Of a stretch of 49,642 nucleotides of DNA, positions 43,013 through 49,642 are shown one piece after another. Location of the stretch: assembly GCA_016841765.1 (NCBI GenBank), contig JAENYN010000036.1, forward strand, positions 1 through 49,642, read 5' to 3'. Within the stretch, counting starts at the first letter, position 1. Every line of letters starts with the position of its first letter. Source of the stretch: Guptibacillus hwajinpoensis (lineage in GTDB: Bacteria; Bacillota; Bacilli; Bacillales; Bacillaceae_O). The translations under genes were made by a program, and so were the position numbers. Under the pieces are notes generated by a model, which saw only the letters and a program-made list of their open reading frames with translations, was not told the DNA's origin and did not search any database.

Positions 43013-44574
43013 ATTTTGTAATCCACCCCCGTTTGCCTCCGGCCGGTGTGATTTGGAGCCGTCCGGCCTGTATTCTCTGCTTCCGGTTGTTTCGTTATGC
43101 TGGTGCTGGCTGCTTTTACAGAAGATAGACGATACCCTATTTCCGCAAGCCCGCTGGCAAGTGCCGGTTTCCATTTTTTGATGAGTCGTTCCAGGTGTTT
43201 ATCTGCCAGGATATTGATTGTCACAATTCGGTTTTGGACAAGGATTCCGGCTGCTATATCGCCAAGATGTTCCATATTCACGGCAAATATCATACTGCAG
43301 TAATCGGGATCGATTCCTCCACCTTCCTTATTTTTTCCCTGAAACTGAATGGTGATATCTCTCGTCTCACCTGCAACTTGAAAAGGAACCTGCACCGTAA
43401 ACTGTTCAATCGCATTGTTTGGTTGGACAGATGCCAGTTGGATTCCTGTCAAACGGTTTACCGTCTGCTGCAGCCTGTCTCTGATCTCTGCAGGTAGATT
43501 ACCGTCACGGATCAGCTCCAGGAGTTCAGCTTTTACCGAAGTGAAGCTCTTTCCGGCAGCAGCATTTTTTTCATGATGGAGGCCCAGTAACTGCTCCATT
43601 TCACTGACAGCAGAGCGAAAACGTCCGCTTTCTGTGATTGTTTTAAGAAAAAGGTTTTCGAGAAGATCAATTTCCCGGGAACTTACCGCTGTGCTGCCGC
43701 TTTTCAAGAGCTGCTGGAGCGCCGCTGAAGCTTCTGAATGGGAAACAGCGGCCTTTGACCGGGTGAACAAATCGTCGAGCACTGAGGCCCCGGTGGAACC
43801 ATCATTGTTTCGATAGCGGGAATAGGTATGGGTAAGCTCCAGAATATTCTCCTCTGTTAAACCGCTTTTCATTAAAAGATTTATCGCCTCCTTTTGGGAG
43901 GGAGATTGTCCGGCAGCTGTCTTTATAAGTTCAAGCAAAGTGCCGGCACCGACAGGATCTGTTCCTAACATTCGGAGGAGCGGATGCGATTCCGGCAATC
44001 TGCTTCCCAGCACGGTCCTTATTTCAGCCAGATCCTGTGAAATGGGCTTTTCCTCCAATAGAGCCCGGACAGAGTCAAATACTGAAAGGGTGATAGGCAT
44101 ATCCCTCTTTATCATTTCGGTCAAAACTCCGATTGCATCCCGGCTGCCCTTCGTATTTTCAAGAAGGGCACCGGCATGCTTGAGCACAGTTTTGGTAAAC
44201 GGAATGTTTTCATCGATCAAGCGGTTGAGGAGCGCCTGGTTCTTGCTGTCAGGCCGCAGTCCAAGATTGCTGAGGAGAATTTCCCCGGAAGATCCCGCAG
44301 ACTGGCTTTGGCGCTCAAGCGGCTGTACAACCTTTAGGACTGGAAGGCCTGGATTAGATAAAACCTGAAACAGATATTTCTGATTCAATACTAACGGAAC
44401 TTCGAGTCTGGCATGCAGCTTTATACCGCCAAGGCCGATCAGGGCAGTCTGGCCAGGAAACAGCTTTAAGACCTTCCCCTGGAATAAACCTCCTGCAGGA
44501 AGTCTCACCTTATCATTTTGTTTATGTATGGAAGGCAGCTTTAAAATATTTTCTATTAACGATAAACGGTTCAT
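43009..44574 (-). CDS. ylqG: FliK-like uncharacterised protein (YlqG)
   Basis: The 521-aa product occupies the ylqG position. The N-terminus (about 20-90) looks like a small beta domain (GGLFQGKVLKLFPGQTALIG). A long, mostly helical, low-conservation middle (about 95-400) follows, and the C-terminal region (about 405-495) resembles the FliK Flg_hook fold: FTVQVPFQVAGETRDITIQF, then IFAVNMEHLGDIAAGILVQN and IVTINILADKHLERL with a closing GLAEIGYRLSSVKAA. Compare the FliK core LSVKLFPENLGAVTVEL in this window. The similarity is my reading, not a search. It is 11 bp from rnhB and overlaps ylqH, whose product mimics FliK's partner FlhB-C. Confidence 0.85.
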   Translation of the reverse strand: MNRLSLIENILKLPSIHKQNDKVRLPAGGLFQGKVLKLFPGQTALIGLGGIKLHARLEVPLVLNQKYLFQVLSNPGLPVLKVVQPLERQSQSAGSSGEILLSNLGLRPDSKNQALLNRLIDENIPFTKTVLKHAGALLENTKGSRDAIGVLTEMIKRDMPITLSVFDSVRALLEEKPISQDLAEIRTVLGSRLPESHPLLRMLGTDPVGAGTLLELIKTAAGQSPSQKEAINLLMKSGLTEENILELTHTYSRYRNNDGSTGASVLDDLFTRSKAAVSHSEASAALQQLLKSGSTAVSSREIDLLENLFLKTITESGRFRSAVSEMEQLLGLHHEKNAAAGKSFTSVKAELLELIRDGNLPAEIRDRLQQTVNRLTGIQLASVQPNNAIEQFTVQVPFQVAGETRDITIQFQGKNKEGGGIDPDYCSMIFAVNMEHLGDIAAGILVQNRIVTINILADKHLERLIKKWKPALASGLAEIGYRLSSVKAASTSITKQPEAENTGRTAPNHTGRRQTGVDYKI

Positions 44575-44585
44575 GATACCACCTT

Positions 44586-45353
44586 TTAGTTCCGGCTTTT
44601 CACCGGTGCAAATGAACGCCGGTGGAATGGGGCGGGACCCAGCTTGTCCAGGGCCTCCAAATGCGTTTTAGTGGGATAGCCCATGTGCTTTTCAAGACCA
44701 TAGCCCGGATAGCGGCGCCCAAGATCTTTCATCAGGCGGTCCCGTTCCACTTTGGCAATGATGGAAGCTGCGGCAATTGACACGCTGTGCGCATCCCCTT
44801 TTATAATCGCTTCCTGTCTTACTTCCGTATCGATTTGAACAGCATCAACTAGCAAATGATCAGGTTTCACGGCAAGCCCTTCCACCGCCCGCCTCATTGC
44901 CACCCGTGAAGCCTGGTAAATGTTGATTCGGTCAATTTCATCCGGTTCGGCTGTACCGATGCAAACGGAAATTGCTTTTTCATTTATTTCCTTCTCAAGT
45001 TCTTCCCGCTTTTGCGCTGATAGTTTTTTAGAGTCATCAAGGCCGAGTATCAGGCAATCTTCCGGTAAAATGACAGCTGCTGCGACGACCGGGCCTGCCA
45101 GCGGCCCGCGCCCAACTTCGTCAACACCGGCGATCACTGATGCCCCCTCCCGGCGTGCCCTCTGTTCATAAGCACACATCGTGATAAACCGGTCCCGAAG
45201 GACACGGGCTTGCGATTCCTGCTTTTCATAACGTTTTAAAAGGCTCTGGACCCCTTTGCGGCTGTCACCCTTTAAAACGTCTATCAGCGCCGTGTCGTGC
45301 TGCCCATCATTGAACAGCATTGTTTCTATTTCTTTAATCGTTTTATTGAGCAT
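44586..45353 (-). CDS. rnhB: Ribonuclease HII
   Basis: RNase HII nicks RNA-DNA hybrids and single ribonucleotides in DNA. The 255-aa protein has the catalytic acidic pair in IAGVDEVGRGPLAGP (Asp78, Glu79), the further aspartates in LGLDDSKKLS and LLVDAVQI, and IAAASIIAKVERDRLM. An N-terminal approximately 70-aa helical extension is typical of Bacillus. The start is ambiguous among GTG 45362, ATG 45359 and ATG 45353; I prefer 45353 because AGGTGA then lies at about 5-nt spacing and the length equals the family's. Confidence 0.96.
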   Translation of the reverse strand: MLNKTIKEIETMLFNDGQHDTALIDVLKGDSRKGVQSLLKRYEKQESQARVLRDRFITMCAYEQRARREGASVIAGVDEVGRGPLAGPVVAAAVILPEDCLILGLDDSKKLSAQKREELEKEINEKAISVCIGTAEPDEIDRINIYQASRVAMRRAVEGLAVKPDHLLVDAVQIDTEVRQEAIIKGDAHSVSIAAASIIAKVERDRLMKDLGRRYPGYGLEKHMGYPTKTHLEALDKLGPAPFHRRSFAPVKSRN

Positions 45354-45370
45354 TTTCATCACCTACTCTT

Positions 45371-45400
45371 TTTATATCGGAATCACTGCTGTAAATTCAA
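45371..45400 (-). promoter_or_regulatory. Possible promoter upstream of rnhB
   Basis: Minus-strand -35 TTGAAT (45395-45400), 18-bp spacer, -10 TATAAA (45371-45376). It would give a leader of only about 10 nt, short but still containing AGGTGA. Confidence 0.35.
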
Positions 45401-45544
45401 CTTTAAAGTGCTATTAACTATTTTTTCCATATTAGACAGATATGGCACTGCATCTATTCCGGGATGCGTTACTTTTCCATGGACAGGCGGAAAGGTCTCT
45501 GCTTCAAAATGAGTCCCTGCCATTCCTTACTGACAGTTTTTGCT

Positions 45545-45705
45545 TTCCAATACGCAACAAAAGCGCAAGGCGCCGCTTAGCGGCGTATGCCTAAGCGAGG
45601 GACCCGCAGGAAGGTGGATCCTTCCTTCCTGAGAGGATCCGCTTATGAGGATAGCCGCTGGCGCCTGGAGCCGGCTAACTCCCTTCTCGCTTTTTATCCA
45701 CAACA
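45545..45705. repeat. Interspersed GC-rich repeat with long imperfect inverted structure
   Basis: Within the approximately 380-bp gene-free gap between rnhB and rbgA. Left arm AAAAGCGCAAGGCGCC plus GCCGCTTAGCGGC; right arm AGCCGCTGGCGCC; inner arms CCTAAGCG / CGCTTATGAGG and GGATCC ... GGATCC, so the whole can fold into a branched hairpin. Sequences of the AAAAGCGCAAGCGCC type recur between genes in many Bacillus genomes as I recall. The rest of the gap (45401-45544) shows no recognisable feature. Confidence 0.6.
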
Positions 45706-45732
45706 AGAAAAATTTATAATTTCCTTAACAAC

Positions 45733-45762
45733 CAAAAAGGCAGCCTGTTGGCAGGCTGCCTT
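45733..45762 (-). terminator. Intrinsic terminator after rbgA
   Basis: Minus-strand perfect 9-bp stem GGCAGCCTG / CAGGCTGCC with a 4-nt loop, followed by TTTTT, 7 bp past the rbgA stop. Confidence 0.92.
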
Positions 45763-45767
45763 ATGCC

Positions 45768-46613
45768 CTAGGGGCGCTCAAACGTGATTTTACCGATTTT
45801 GCCCGAGCGGAGTTCTCTGAGCAGCATCTCGGCGGTCCTGTCATAGTCAGGAATGCCGCCTCCCATTAAATATCCCCGTCTGGCTGCAATGGCATCAAAC
45901 AATTCAATGACATCATCAGGAAGCTCCTCAAGATTATAGCGTTCTTTGAGCAAATCCGGATATTCATCTTTCAAAAACCGGAGCAAAAACACTGCAAGTT
46001 CACCGAAGTCAAGAAGAGGGTCTTTGATTGCGCCAGTTACAGCAAGACGCAATCCGACTTTTTCTTCCTCAAATTTCGGCCATAAAATGCCCGGTGTATC
46101 CAGCAGCTCGAATTCTTTTCCGACTTTTATCCATTGCTGGGCTGTAGTCACCCCGGGCCGGTCCCCTGTTTTTGCCGCTTTTTTGTTTGCAAGCCGATTG
46201 ATGAGCGTCGACTTGCCGACATTTGGGATGCCAAGAATAAGTGCCCGTACCGCTCTCGGGTTCCTGATTCCTTTCGCCTGCATTTTTTCGAATTTTTCTT
46301 TTACGAGCAAGCGTGACTGTTCAATGATATTTTTTACACCGCTGCCGGTTTGAGAATTGACTGCAAGCGCGGCAAACCCCTGTTCCTTAAAGTATTGTAT
46401 CCATTCAGTCGTCACCCGGGGATCGGCCAAATCTGACTTGTTGAGGATAACAAGCCGCGGCTTGTCTGCAGCGATTTCATCAATCATTGGATTGCGGGAG
46501 GACATCGGCAGGCGGGCATCGACCAGCTCAATCACTACGTCAATGAGCTTGATTTTTTCCATCGCCTGGCGTTTAGCCTTGGCCATATGGCCGGGAAACC
46601 ATTGAATCGTCAT
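45768..46613 (-). CDS. rbgA: Ribosome biogenesis GTPase RbgA (YlqF)
   Basis: RbgA is an essential GTPase for late 50S assembly in B. subtilis. The 281-aa protein shows the circularly permuted motif order: G4 NKSD (58-61), then G5-like NSQTG, G1 GIPNVGKS (128-135), G2 region TTAQQW and G3 DTPG (172-175), with a C-terminal ANTAR-like RNA-binding domain (about 185-281). The N-terminal [11 protein letters not shown] is a family hallmark. It lies 27 bp after the signal peptidase gene, with GAAGGTGA upstream. Confidence 0.97.
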   Translation of the reverse strand: MTIQWFPGHMAKAKRQAMEKIKLIDVVIELVDARLPMSSRNPMIDEIAADKPRLVILNKSDLADPRVTTEWIQYFKEQGFAALAVNSQTGSGVKNIIEQSRLLVKEKFEKMQAKGIRNPRAVRALILGIPNVGKSTLINRLANKKAAKTGDRPGVTTAQQWIKVGKEFELLDTPGILWPKFEEEKVGLRLAVTGAIKDPLLDFGELAVFLLRFLKDEYPDLLKERYNLEELPDDVIELFDAIAARRGYLMGGGIPDYDRTAEMLLRELRSGKIGKITFERP

Positions 46614-46640
46614 ACCGTCACCTTCTTTGCTATCACCTGT

Positions 46641-47192
46641 TTAGTCGAAGAACTCCATATGGGAAGGGGGCCAGTAGATGACATTCGCTTCGCCGATGAC
46701 ACGGTCCATCGGGATCGTTCCGATAATTCTGCTATCCTTGCTGTAACGCCTGTTGTCACCCATGACAAACAACTGCCCTTCTGGAACTTTCCCTTCCTGG
46801 AGGATTTCCTCCAGTGTGAAATCGAATGTCAGGTTCCCTTCATCCGTCCGCCGCTTAAAGTCTTTCAAGAACGGCTCTTCCAGGGGTTCGCCATTTATGA
46901 AGAGAGTGTCATCCCGATAGGCCACGTGGTCACCAGGCAATCCGATCACTCTCTTGATATAGTCTTTCTCTTCAGTAGCTTTAAATACCACAATATCGAA
47001 TCGATCCGGTTCCCCGACAAGATAGCTCGCCTTATTCACGATCATACGGTCCTGATCTTTCAAGGTCGGCATCATGGATTCGCCGTCCACCACAATTGGG
47101 GCGAATAAATAGAAGCGGATCACACCCGCGAGAATAACAGCAATCGCCAGTGCTTTGATCCATTCCCAAGCTTCACGTTTTTCGGTTGCCAT
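46641..47192 (-). CDS. Type I signal peptidase
   Basis: Cleaves signal peptides of exported proteins at the outer face of the membrane. The 183-aa protein has one N-terminal membrane anchor (about residues 14-32), catalytic Ser39 in VDGESMMPTL and general base Lys80 in DYIKRVIGLPGD, plus the C-terminal box GDNRRYSKDSR. This is the short Gram-positive SipS-type enzyme; which paralogue name (sipS, sipT, lepB) applies cannot be decided. It stands between rplS and rbgA, where B. subtilis has no gene, and has its own candidate promoter. Confidence 0.96.
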   Translation of the reverse strand: MATEKREAWEWIKALAIAVILAGVIRFYLFAPIVVDGESMMPTLKDQDRMIVNKASYLVGEPDRFDIVVFKATEEKDYIKRVIGLPGDHVAYRDDTLFINGEPLEEPFLKDFKRRTDEGNLTFDFTLEEILQEGKVPEGQLFVMGDNRRYSKDSRIIGTIPMDRVIGEANVIYWPPSHMEFFD

Positions 47193-47268
47193 GCTGATCC
47201 TCCACTCTCTTTTTCGATATATTGGGGCATGTCCAGTCCCATGCAGGTTATACCCATTTTACCGGCAA

Positions 47269-47298
47269 ACTAAAAGTTTTTCATCCAAAAAGTGTCAA
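47269..47298 (-). promoter_or_regulatory. Candidate promoter of the signal peptidase-rbgA unit
   Basis: A perfect -35 TTGACA (47293-47298) with an 18-bp spacer and a weak -10 TTTAGT (47269-47274) on the minus strand, downstream of the rplS terminator. Confidence 0.4.
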
Positions 47299-47346
47299 CC
47301 CCTGCATCATTTTTTCCACAGGAGGATTTTTTTCAATAATTAAAGT

Positions 47347-47380
47347 GAAAAAAGGAGCTTGCTGTAAACAAGCTCCCCTT
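47347..47380 (-). terminator. Intrinsic terminator after rplS
   Basis: Minus-strand stem of GGAGCTTG with CAAGCTCC (loop TTTACAG region) followed by TTTTTT, a few bases beyond the rplS stop. Confidence 0.92.
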
Positions 47381-47384
47381 TTGC

Positions 47385-47732
47385 TTAATATCTGATTTCT
47401 TTGATACGGGCTGCTTTACCGCGCAGATTACGCAGATAGTACAGCTTGGCACGGCGTACTTTACCGCGGCGCACAACGTCGATCTTCGCAATACGTGGTG
47501 TGTGCAGCGGGAATGTACGTTCAACCCCAACACCGTATGACACTTTGCGGACAGTGAATGTTTCACTGATGCCGCCGCCGCGACGCTTGATCACAACACC
47601 TTCGAACACCTGAATACGTTCGCGTGTACCTTCGACAACTTTAACGTCAATACGTACAGTGTCGCCGGGACGGAAGTTTGGCAGGTCAGTTCTAAGCTGC
47701 TCTTTTGTGATTTCTTCAATCAATTGTTGCAT
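47385..47732 (-). CDS. rplS: 50S ribosomal protein L19
   Basis: L19 sits at the 30S-50S interface of the large subunit. The 115-aa product begins [18 protein letters not shown] and has [40 protein letters not shown] and the basic end [16 protein letters not shown], all L19 hallmarks. The ATG at 47732 with AAGGAGTG is the conserved start; a longer frame is open for 9 codons upstream. It has its own promoter, leader and terminator, so it is a single-gene unit following trmD. Confidence 0.98.
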   Translation of the reverse strand: MQQLIEEITKEQLRTDLPNFRPGDTVRIDVKVVEGTRERIQVFEGVVIKRRGGGISETFTVRKVSYGVGVERTFPLHTPRIAKIDVVRRGKVRRAKLYYLRNLRGKAARIKEIRY

Positions 47733-47835
47733 CGCTGTTTCACTCCTTCCAACAGACATTCATGATTATGCTATTAAATCATATCAGCGGAATATCGTTC
47801 TAAAACCGGACACCGTTCGATATCCAAGTCACAAG
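47733..47835 (-). promoter_or_regulatory. rplS leader, possible L19 leader element
   Basis: About 100 nt of leader. On the minus strand GGATATCG can pair with CGATATTCC around an approximately 20-nt loop (47790-47826), leaving the ribosome binding site downstream. Bacilli carry a conserved autoregulatory L19 leader at this place; the structure is compatible but I could not verify the consensus. Confidence 0.45.
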
Positions 47836-47839
47836 AAAT

Positions 47840-47868
47840 ATCATAGCATAACGGGACTGCCGTTTCAA
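47840..47868 (-). promoter_or_regulatory. Sigma-A promoter of rplS
   Basis: Minus-strand -35 TTGAAA (47863-47868), 17-bp spacer, -10 TATGAT (47840-47845), beginning 3 bp after the trmD stop. Confidence 0.82.
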
Positions 47869-47870
47869 TA

Positions 47871-48614
47871 CTATTCATTTTCTTTTTTGAATTCCTCAAT
47901 CCAGGCGATCTGCTTTTCATTAAGGCCCAGTCCTTCCAGCAGGTCCGGCCTTCTGTTGAAGGTGCGGCGAAGCGATTCCTTTTCACGCCATTCTTCAATT
48001 TTGGCATGATCTCCCGACAATAGGACATCCGGCACTTTCATACCCTGAAACTCGGCCGGGCGTGTATAATGAGGGTGTTCCAGAAATCCGCTCGAGTAGG
48101 AGTCGAGTTCCGGTGACAGGGCATTGCCAAGAACCCCCGGAAGCAGGCGGGTGACACTATCGGCTATGACGAGCGCACCCAGTTCTCCACCGGTCAGGAC
48201 GAAATCGCCTATTGAGATTTCGTCTGTCACCAGACGCTCCCGTATCCGCTCGTCGTATCCTTCATAGTGGCCGCATATCAAAATCAGATGATCCTCTTGT
48301 GCCAGTTCTTCAGCTTTCTGCTGGGTATACCTCTCCCCTTGAGGGCATAGCAGGACAACGCGCGGCTTTTGGGCTGCGCTCAGTTCTGTGAGCTGCTCCA
48401 CTGCACTGAACAGCGGCTGCGGCGCGAGAACCATGCCTGCACCGCCGCCATAAGGATAATCATCCACTTTTTTATGTTTATTTTCCGAGAAATCCCGAAA
48501 ATTGTGAACGCCGAAACGGACAGCCTCCTTTTCTTGTGCCTTTTTTAAAATGGAGCTGTCAAGGATGCCGGGAAACATCTCAGGAAACAGTGTCAGAAAG
48601 TCGATTTTAAGCAT
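47871..48614 (-). CDS. trmD: tRNA (guanine-37-N1)-methyltransferase TrmD
   Basis: TrmD methylates G37 next to the anticodon and prevents +1 frameshifting. The 247-aa SPOUT enzyme shows [17 protein letters not shown] at the N-terminus, [16 protein letters not shown], and the trefoil-knot AdoMet site [13 protein letters not shown] and [20 protein letters not shown]. Its ATG shares one base with the rimM stop (TGATG), so the two are coupled. Confidence 0.98.
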   Translation of the reverse strand: MLKIDFLTLFPEMFPGILDSSILKKAQEKEAVRFGVHNFRDFSENKHKKVDDYPYGGGAGMVLAPQPLFSAVEQLTELSAAQKPRVVLLCPQGERYTQQKAEELAQEDHLILICGHYEGYDERIRERLVTDEISIGDFVLTGGELGALVIADSVTRLLPGVLGNALSPELDSYSSGFLEHPHYTRPAEFQGMKVPDVLLSGDHAKIEEWREKESLRRTFNRRPDLLEGLGLNEKQIAWIEEFKKENE

Positions 48615-49129
48615 CAGAGCAGCCCTTCCATCAGATGGATTTTAACGAGTTGCTGATTGATATTGACGTTGAGCACAACACCATCAATGTATGGGATCAG
48701 CAAATCTTTTTCCCCTTTCCGCTGAACGACCCAGACATCATTGGCACCAGGGGATAAAATTTCCTTGATTCTGCCGATTTCTTCCCCGGTTTCATCGACC
48801 ACACGGCAGCCAATGATTTCATGATAGTAAAATTCATCAGCCTCCAGTTCGCCCAGTTGATCTGTGCTCACTTTCAGCAGGCTGCCCTTGTACCGTTCCA
48901 CATCACTGACACTATCATGACCTGCAAATTGAAGGAGATCAAACTGTTTATGCTTGCGGTGATGCGTTATCGTCACTTTTTCCAGCTCTTCGATTCCGGG
49001 TGTTTCAACATATAATGTATTGCCCTCTTTGTACCTTTCATCAGGGAAATCTGTTCGTGATATGACGCGGACTTCACCTTTTATACCATGCGTATTGACA
49101 ATTTTTCCAACGTTCAGCCATGCAGTCAA
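48614..49129 (-). CDS. rimM: 16S rRNA processing protein RimM
   Basis: RimM binds S19 and aids maturation of the 30S head. The 171-aa protein has the N-terminal RimM domain ([20 protein letters not shown]) and the C-terminal PRC-barrel domain ([31 protein letters not shown]). The best start is a TTG (49127-49129) with TAAGGGGG upstream, giving the family length; the frame stays open upstream into ylqD but has no family similarity there. It lies 20 bp after ylqD and is coupled to trmD. Confidence 0.96.
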   Translation of the reverse strand: MTAWLNVGKIVNTHGIKGEVRVISRTDFPDERYKEGNTLYVETPGIEELEKVTITHHRKHKQFDLLQFAGHDSVSDVERYKGSLLKVSTDQLGELEADEFYYHEIIGCRVVDETGEEIGRIKEILSPGANDVWVVQRKGEKDLLIPYIDGVVLNVNINQQLVKIHLMEGLL

Positions 49130-49149
49130 CAGGCTAACCCCCTTACGTT

Positions 49150-49536
49150 TTACTCGATCTTGATGATAATGCCATCCTTCACGACAATGGAACGGTCTTT
49201 CGCTGCCTGTTCCCATTCATCCCCGACACGCACATCCACATATGCCTCGGATTCTTCCTGAATGAGTTCGCTCCCATTTGGCAGACGGCCAAGTTCTTCG
49301 AGATTGAATTCCATTTCTCTTATTTTGCCCTTTCGCCGTTCGATTTCTTCATTGAAACGTTCCTCAATCCGGTCCCGGTTCAATTTTTCCTTCTTTTGGA
49401 GCTTTTTCATTTCGAATTGCAGCTGTCTGCATTCGGTCTCCAATTGCCCGATTTGCCTGGCAAATGTTTCCCGCAGTTTATCCCGGCTGTTATCCGTAAG
49501 GACTTGCTTAATAAGTACTTTGACCAGAATCTTCAT
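49150..49536 (-). CDS. ylqD: YlqD family protein, function unknown
   Basis: A 128-aa protein of the conserved Bacillus YlqD family. The N-terminal strand [14 protein letters not shown] is followed by a long coiled coil (about residues 25-85, for example [20 protein letters not shown]) and a small beta C-terminal domain with [11 protein letters not shown] and [11 protein letters not shown]. No function is established to my knowledge. It precedes rimM-trmD by 20 bp, and in B. subtilis it also sits in the rpsP-ylqC-ylqD-rimM-trmD cluster. GGAGGTG precedes the ATG. Confidence 0.93.
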   Translation of the reverse strand: MKILVKVLIKQVLTDNSRDKLRETFARQIGQLETECRQLQFEMKKLQKKEKLNRDRIEERFNEEIERRKGKIREMEFNLEELGRLPNGSELIQEESEAYVDVRVGDEWEQAAKDRSIVVKDGIIIKIE

Positions 49537-49589
49537 TGCACACCTCCGGCTTCGGGAGCAGCAGCAAGCTGCCGGTTTGCTTTTTATAT

Positions 49590-49642
49590 AGGCTCTGTTA
49601 AACGCTAGTGTTGATTTCCGTTGCAGGTACTCGCTTTCACCA
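49590..49642 (-). repeat. Interspersed repeat (copy 2), running off the window
   Basis: Positions 49590-49631 are the reverse complement of 31538-31580 with one 1-bp indel. Sequence beyond 49631 (CGCTTTC...) is absent from copy 1, so copy 1 is truncated or this one continues into a longer element outside the window. The GGCTCTGTTAAA end looks like an insertion-sequence terminus. Confidence 0.8.

Noticed and set aside
47241-47307. ATGCAGG / CCTGCAT inverted repeat around the signal peptidase promoter.
   Set aside because: Arms are only 7 bp and more than 50 bp apart; expected by chance in a window this size.
1-49642. CRISPR array, prophage, defence or toxin-antitoxin genes, tRNA or rRNA genes.
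   Set aside because: No regularly spaced identical repeats, no such protein families and no clover-leaf sequences were seen; the window is core chromosome almost throughout.

Overview
The window is a chromosomal segment from a motile, endospore-former-type member of the Bacillaceae (Firmicutes). This rests on gene content and order. Apart from a few insertions, the segment is collinear with the Bacillus subtilis region ylqD-rimM-trmD-rplS-rbgA-rnhB-ylqG-ylqH-sucCD-dprA-topA-trmFO-codV-clpQ-clpY-codY, then the fla/che operon, then rpsB-tsf. The proteins carry family-typical Bacillus features: FliY with a CheC-like body, CheC plus CheD, SwrB, SwrD, and CodY next to flgB. The species cannot be named from sequence alone. 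Every protein-coding gene I can support lies on the minus strand, so transcription runs from high to low coordinates.

Right part (49.6 to 31.6 kb), housekeeping: ylqD, rimM, trmD (tRNA and ribosome maturation), rplS with its own promoter and leader, a signal peptidase I gene, rbgA (50S assembly GTPase), rnhB, a FliK-like/FlhB-C-like pair (ylqG-ylqH), sucCD, dprA, topA, trmFO, and the xerC-hslV-hslU-codY operon closed by a strong terminator. Three intergenic spaces here hold repeats instead of genes: about 45.5-45.7 kb, 42.4-42.7 kb, and a 43-bp element at 31.54 kb that recurs inverted at the right edge.

Central and left part (31.2 to 1.9 kb), the fla/che operon: a sigma-A-like promoter at 31.23-31.26 kb is followed by flgB-flgC-fliE-fliF-fliG-fliH-fliI-fliJ-ylxF-fliK-flgD-(TIGR02530 gene)-flgE-swrD-fliL-fliM-fliY-cheY-fliZ-fliP-fliQ-fliR-flhB-flhA-flhF-flhG-cheB-cheA-cheW-cheC-cheD-(small membrane protein)-sigD-fapA-like-(99-aa protein)-swrB. 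Genes are tightly packed, with many 4-bp ATGA overlaps. Together they encode the rod, hook, MS-ring, C-ring and switch, type III export apparatus, flagellum-placing GTPases, the chemotaxis core, and the late-gene sigma factor. Relative to B. subtilis there are extra genes around sigD.

Far left (1.9 kb to 1): rpsB and tsf have a canonical promoter, a leader of about 110 nt, an intrinsic-terminator-like hairpin between the two genes, and a terminator after tsf.

I found no CRISPR array, prophage, toxin-antitoxin set, tRNA/rRNA or intact transposase. The most interesting observations are small: a hairpin between the Shine-Dalgarno sequence and start codon of swrD; an orphan export-switch-like pair ylqG-ylqH; an approximately 51-bp-period degenerate repeat whose units have covarying inverted ends and stay in one reading frame; an inverted repeat pair bracketing 18 kb; and extra uncharacterised genes flanking sigD.
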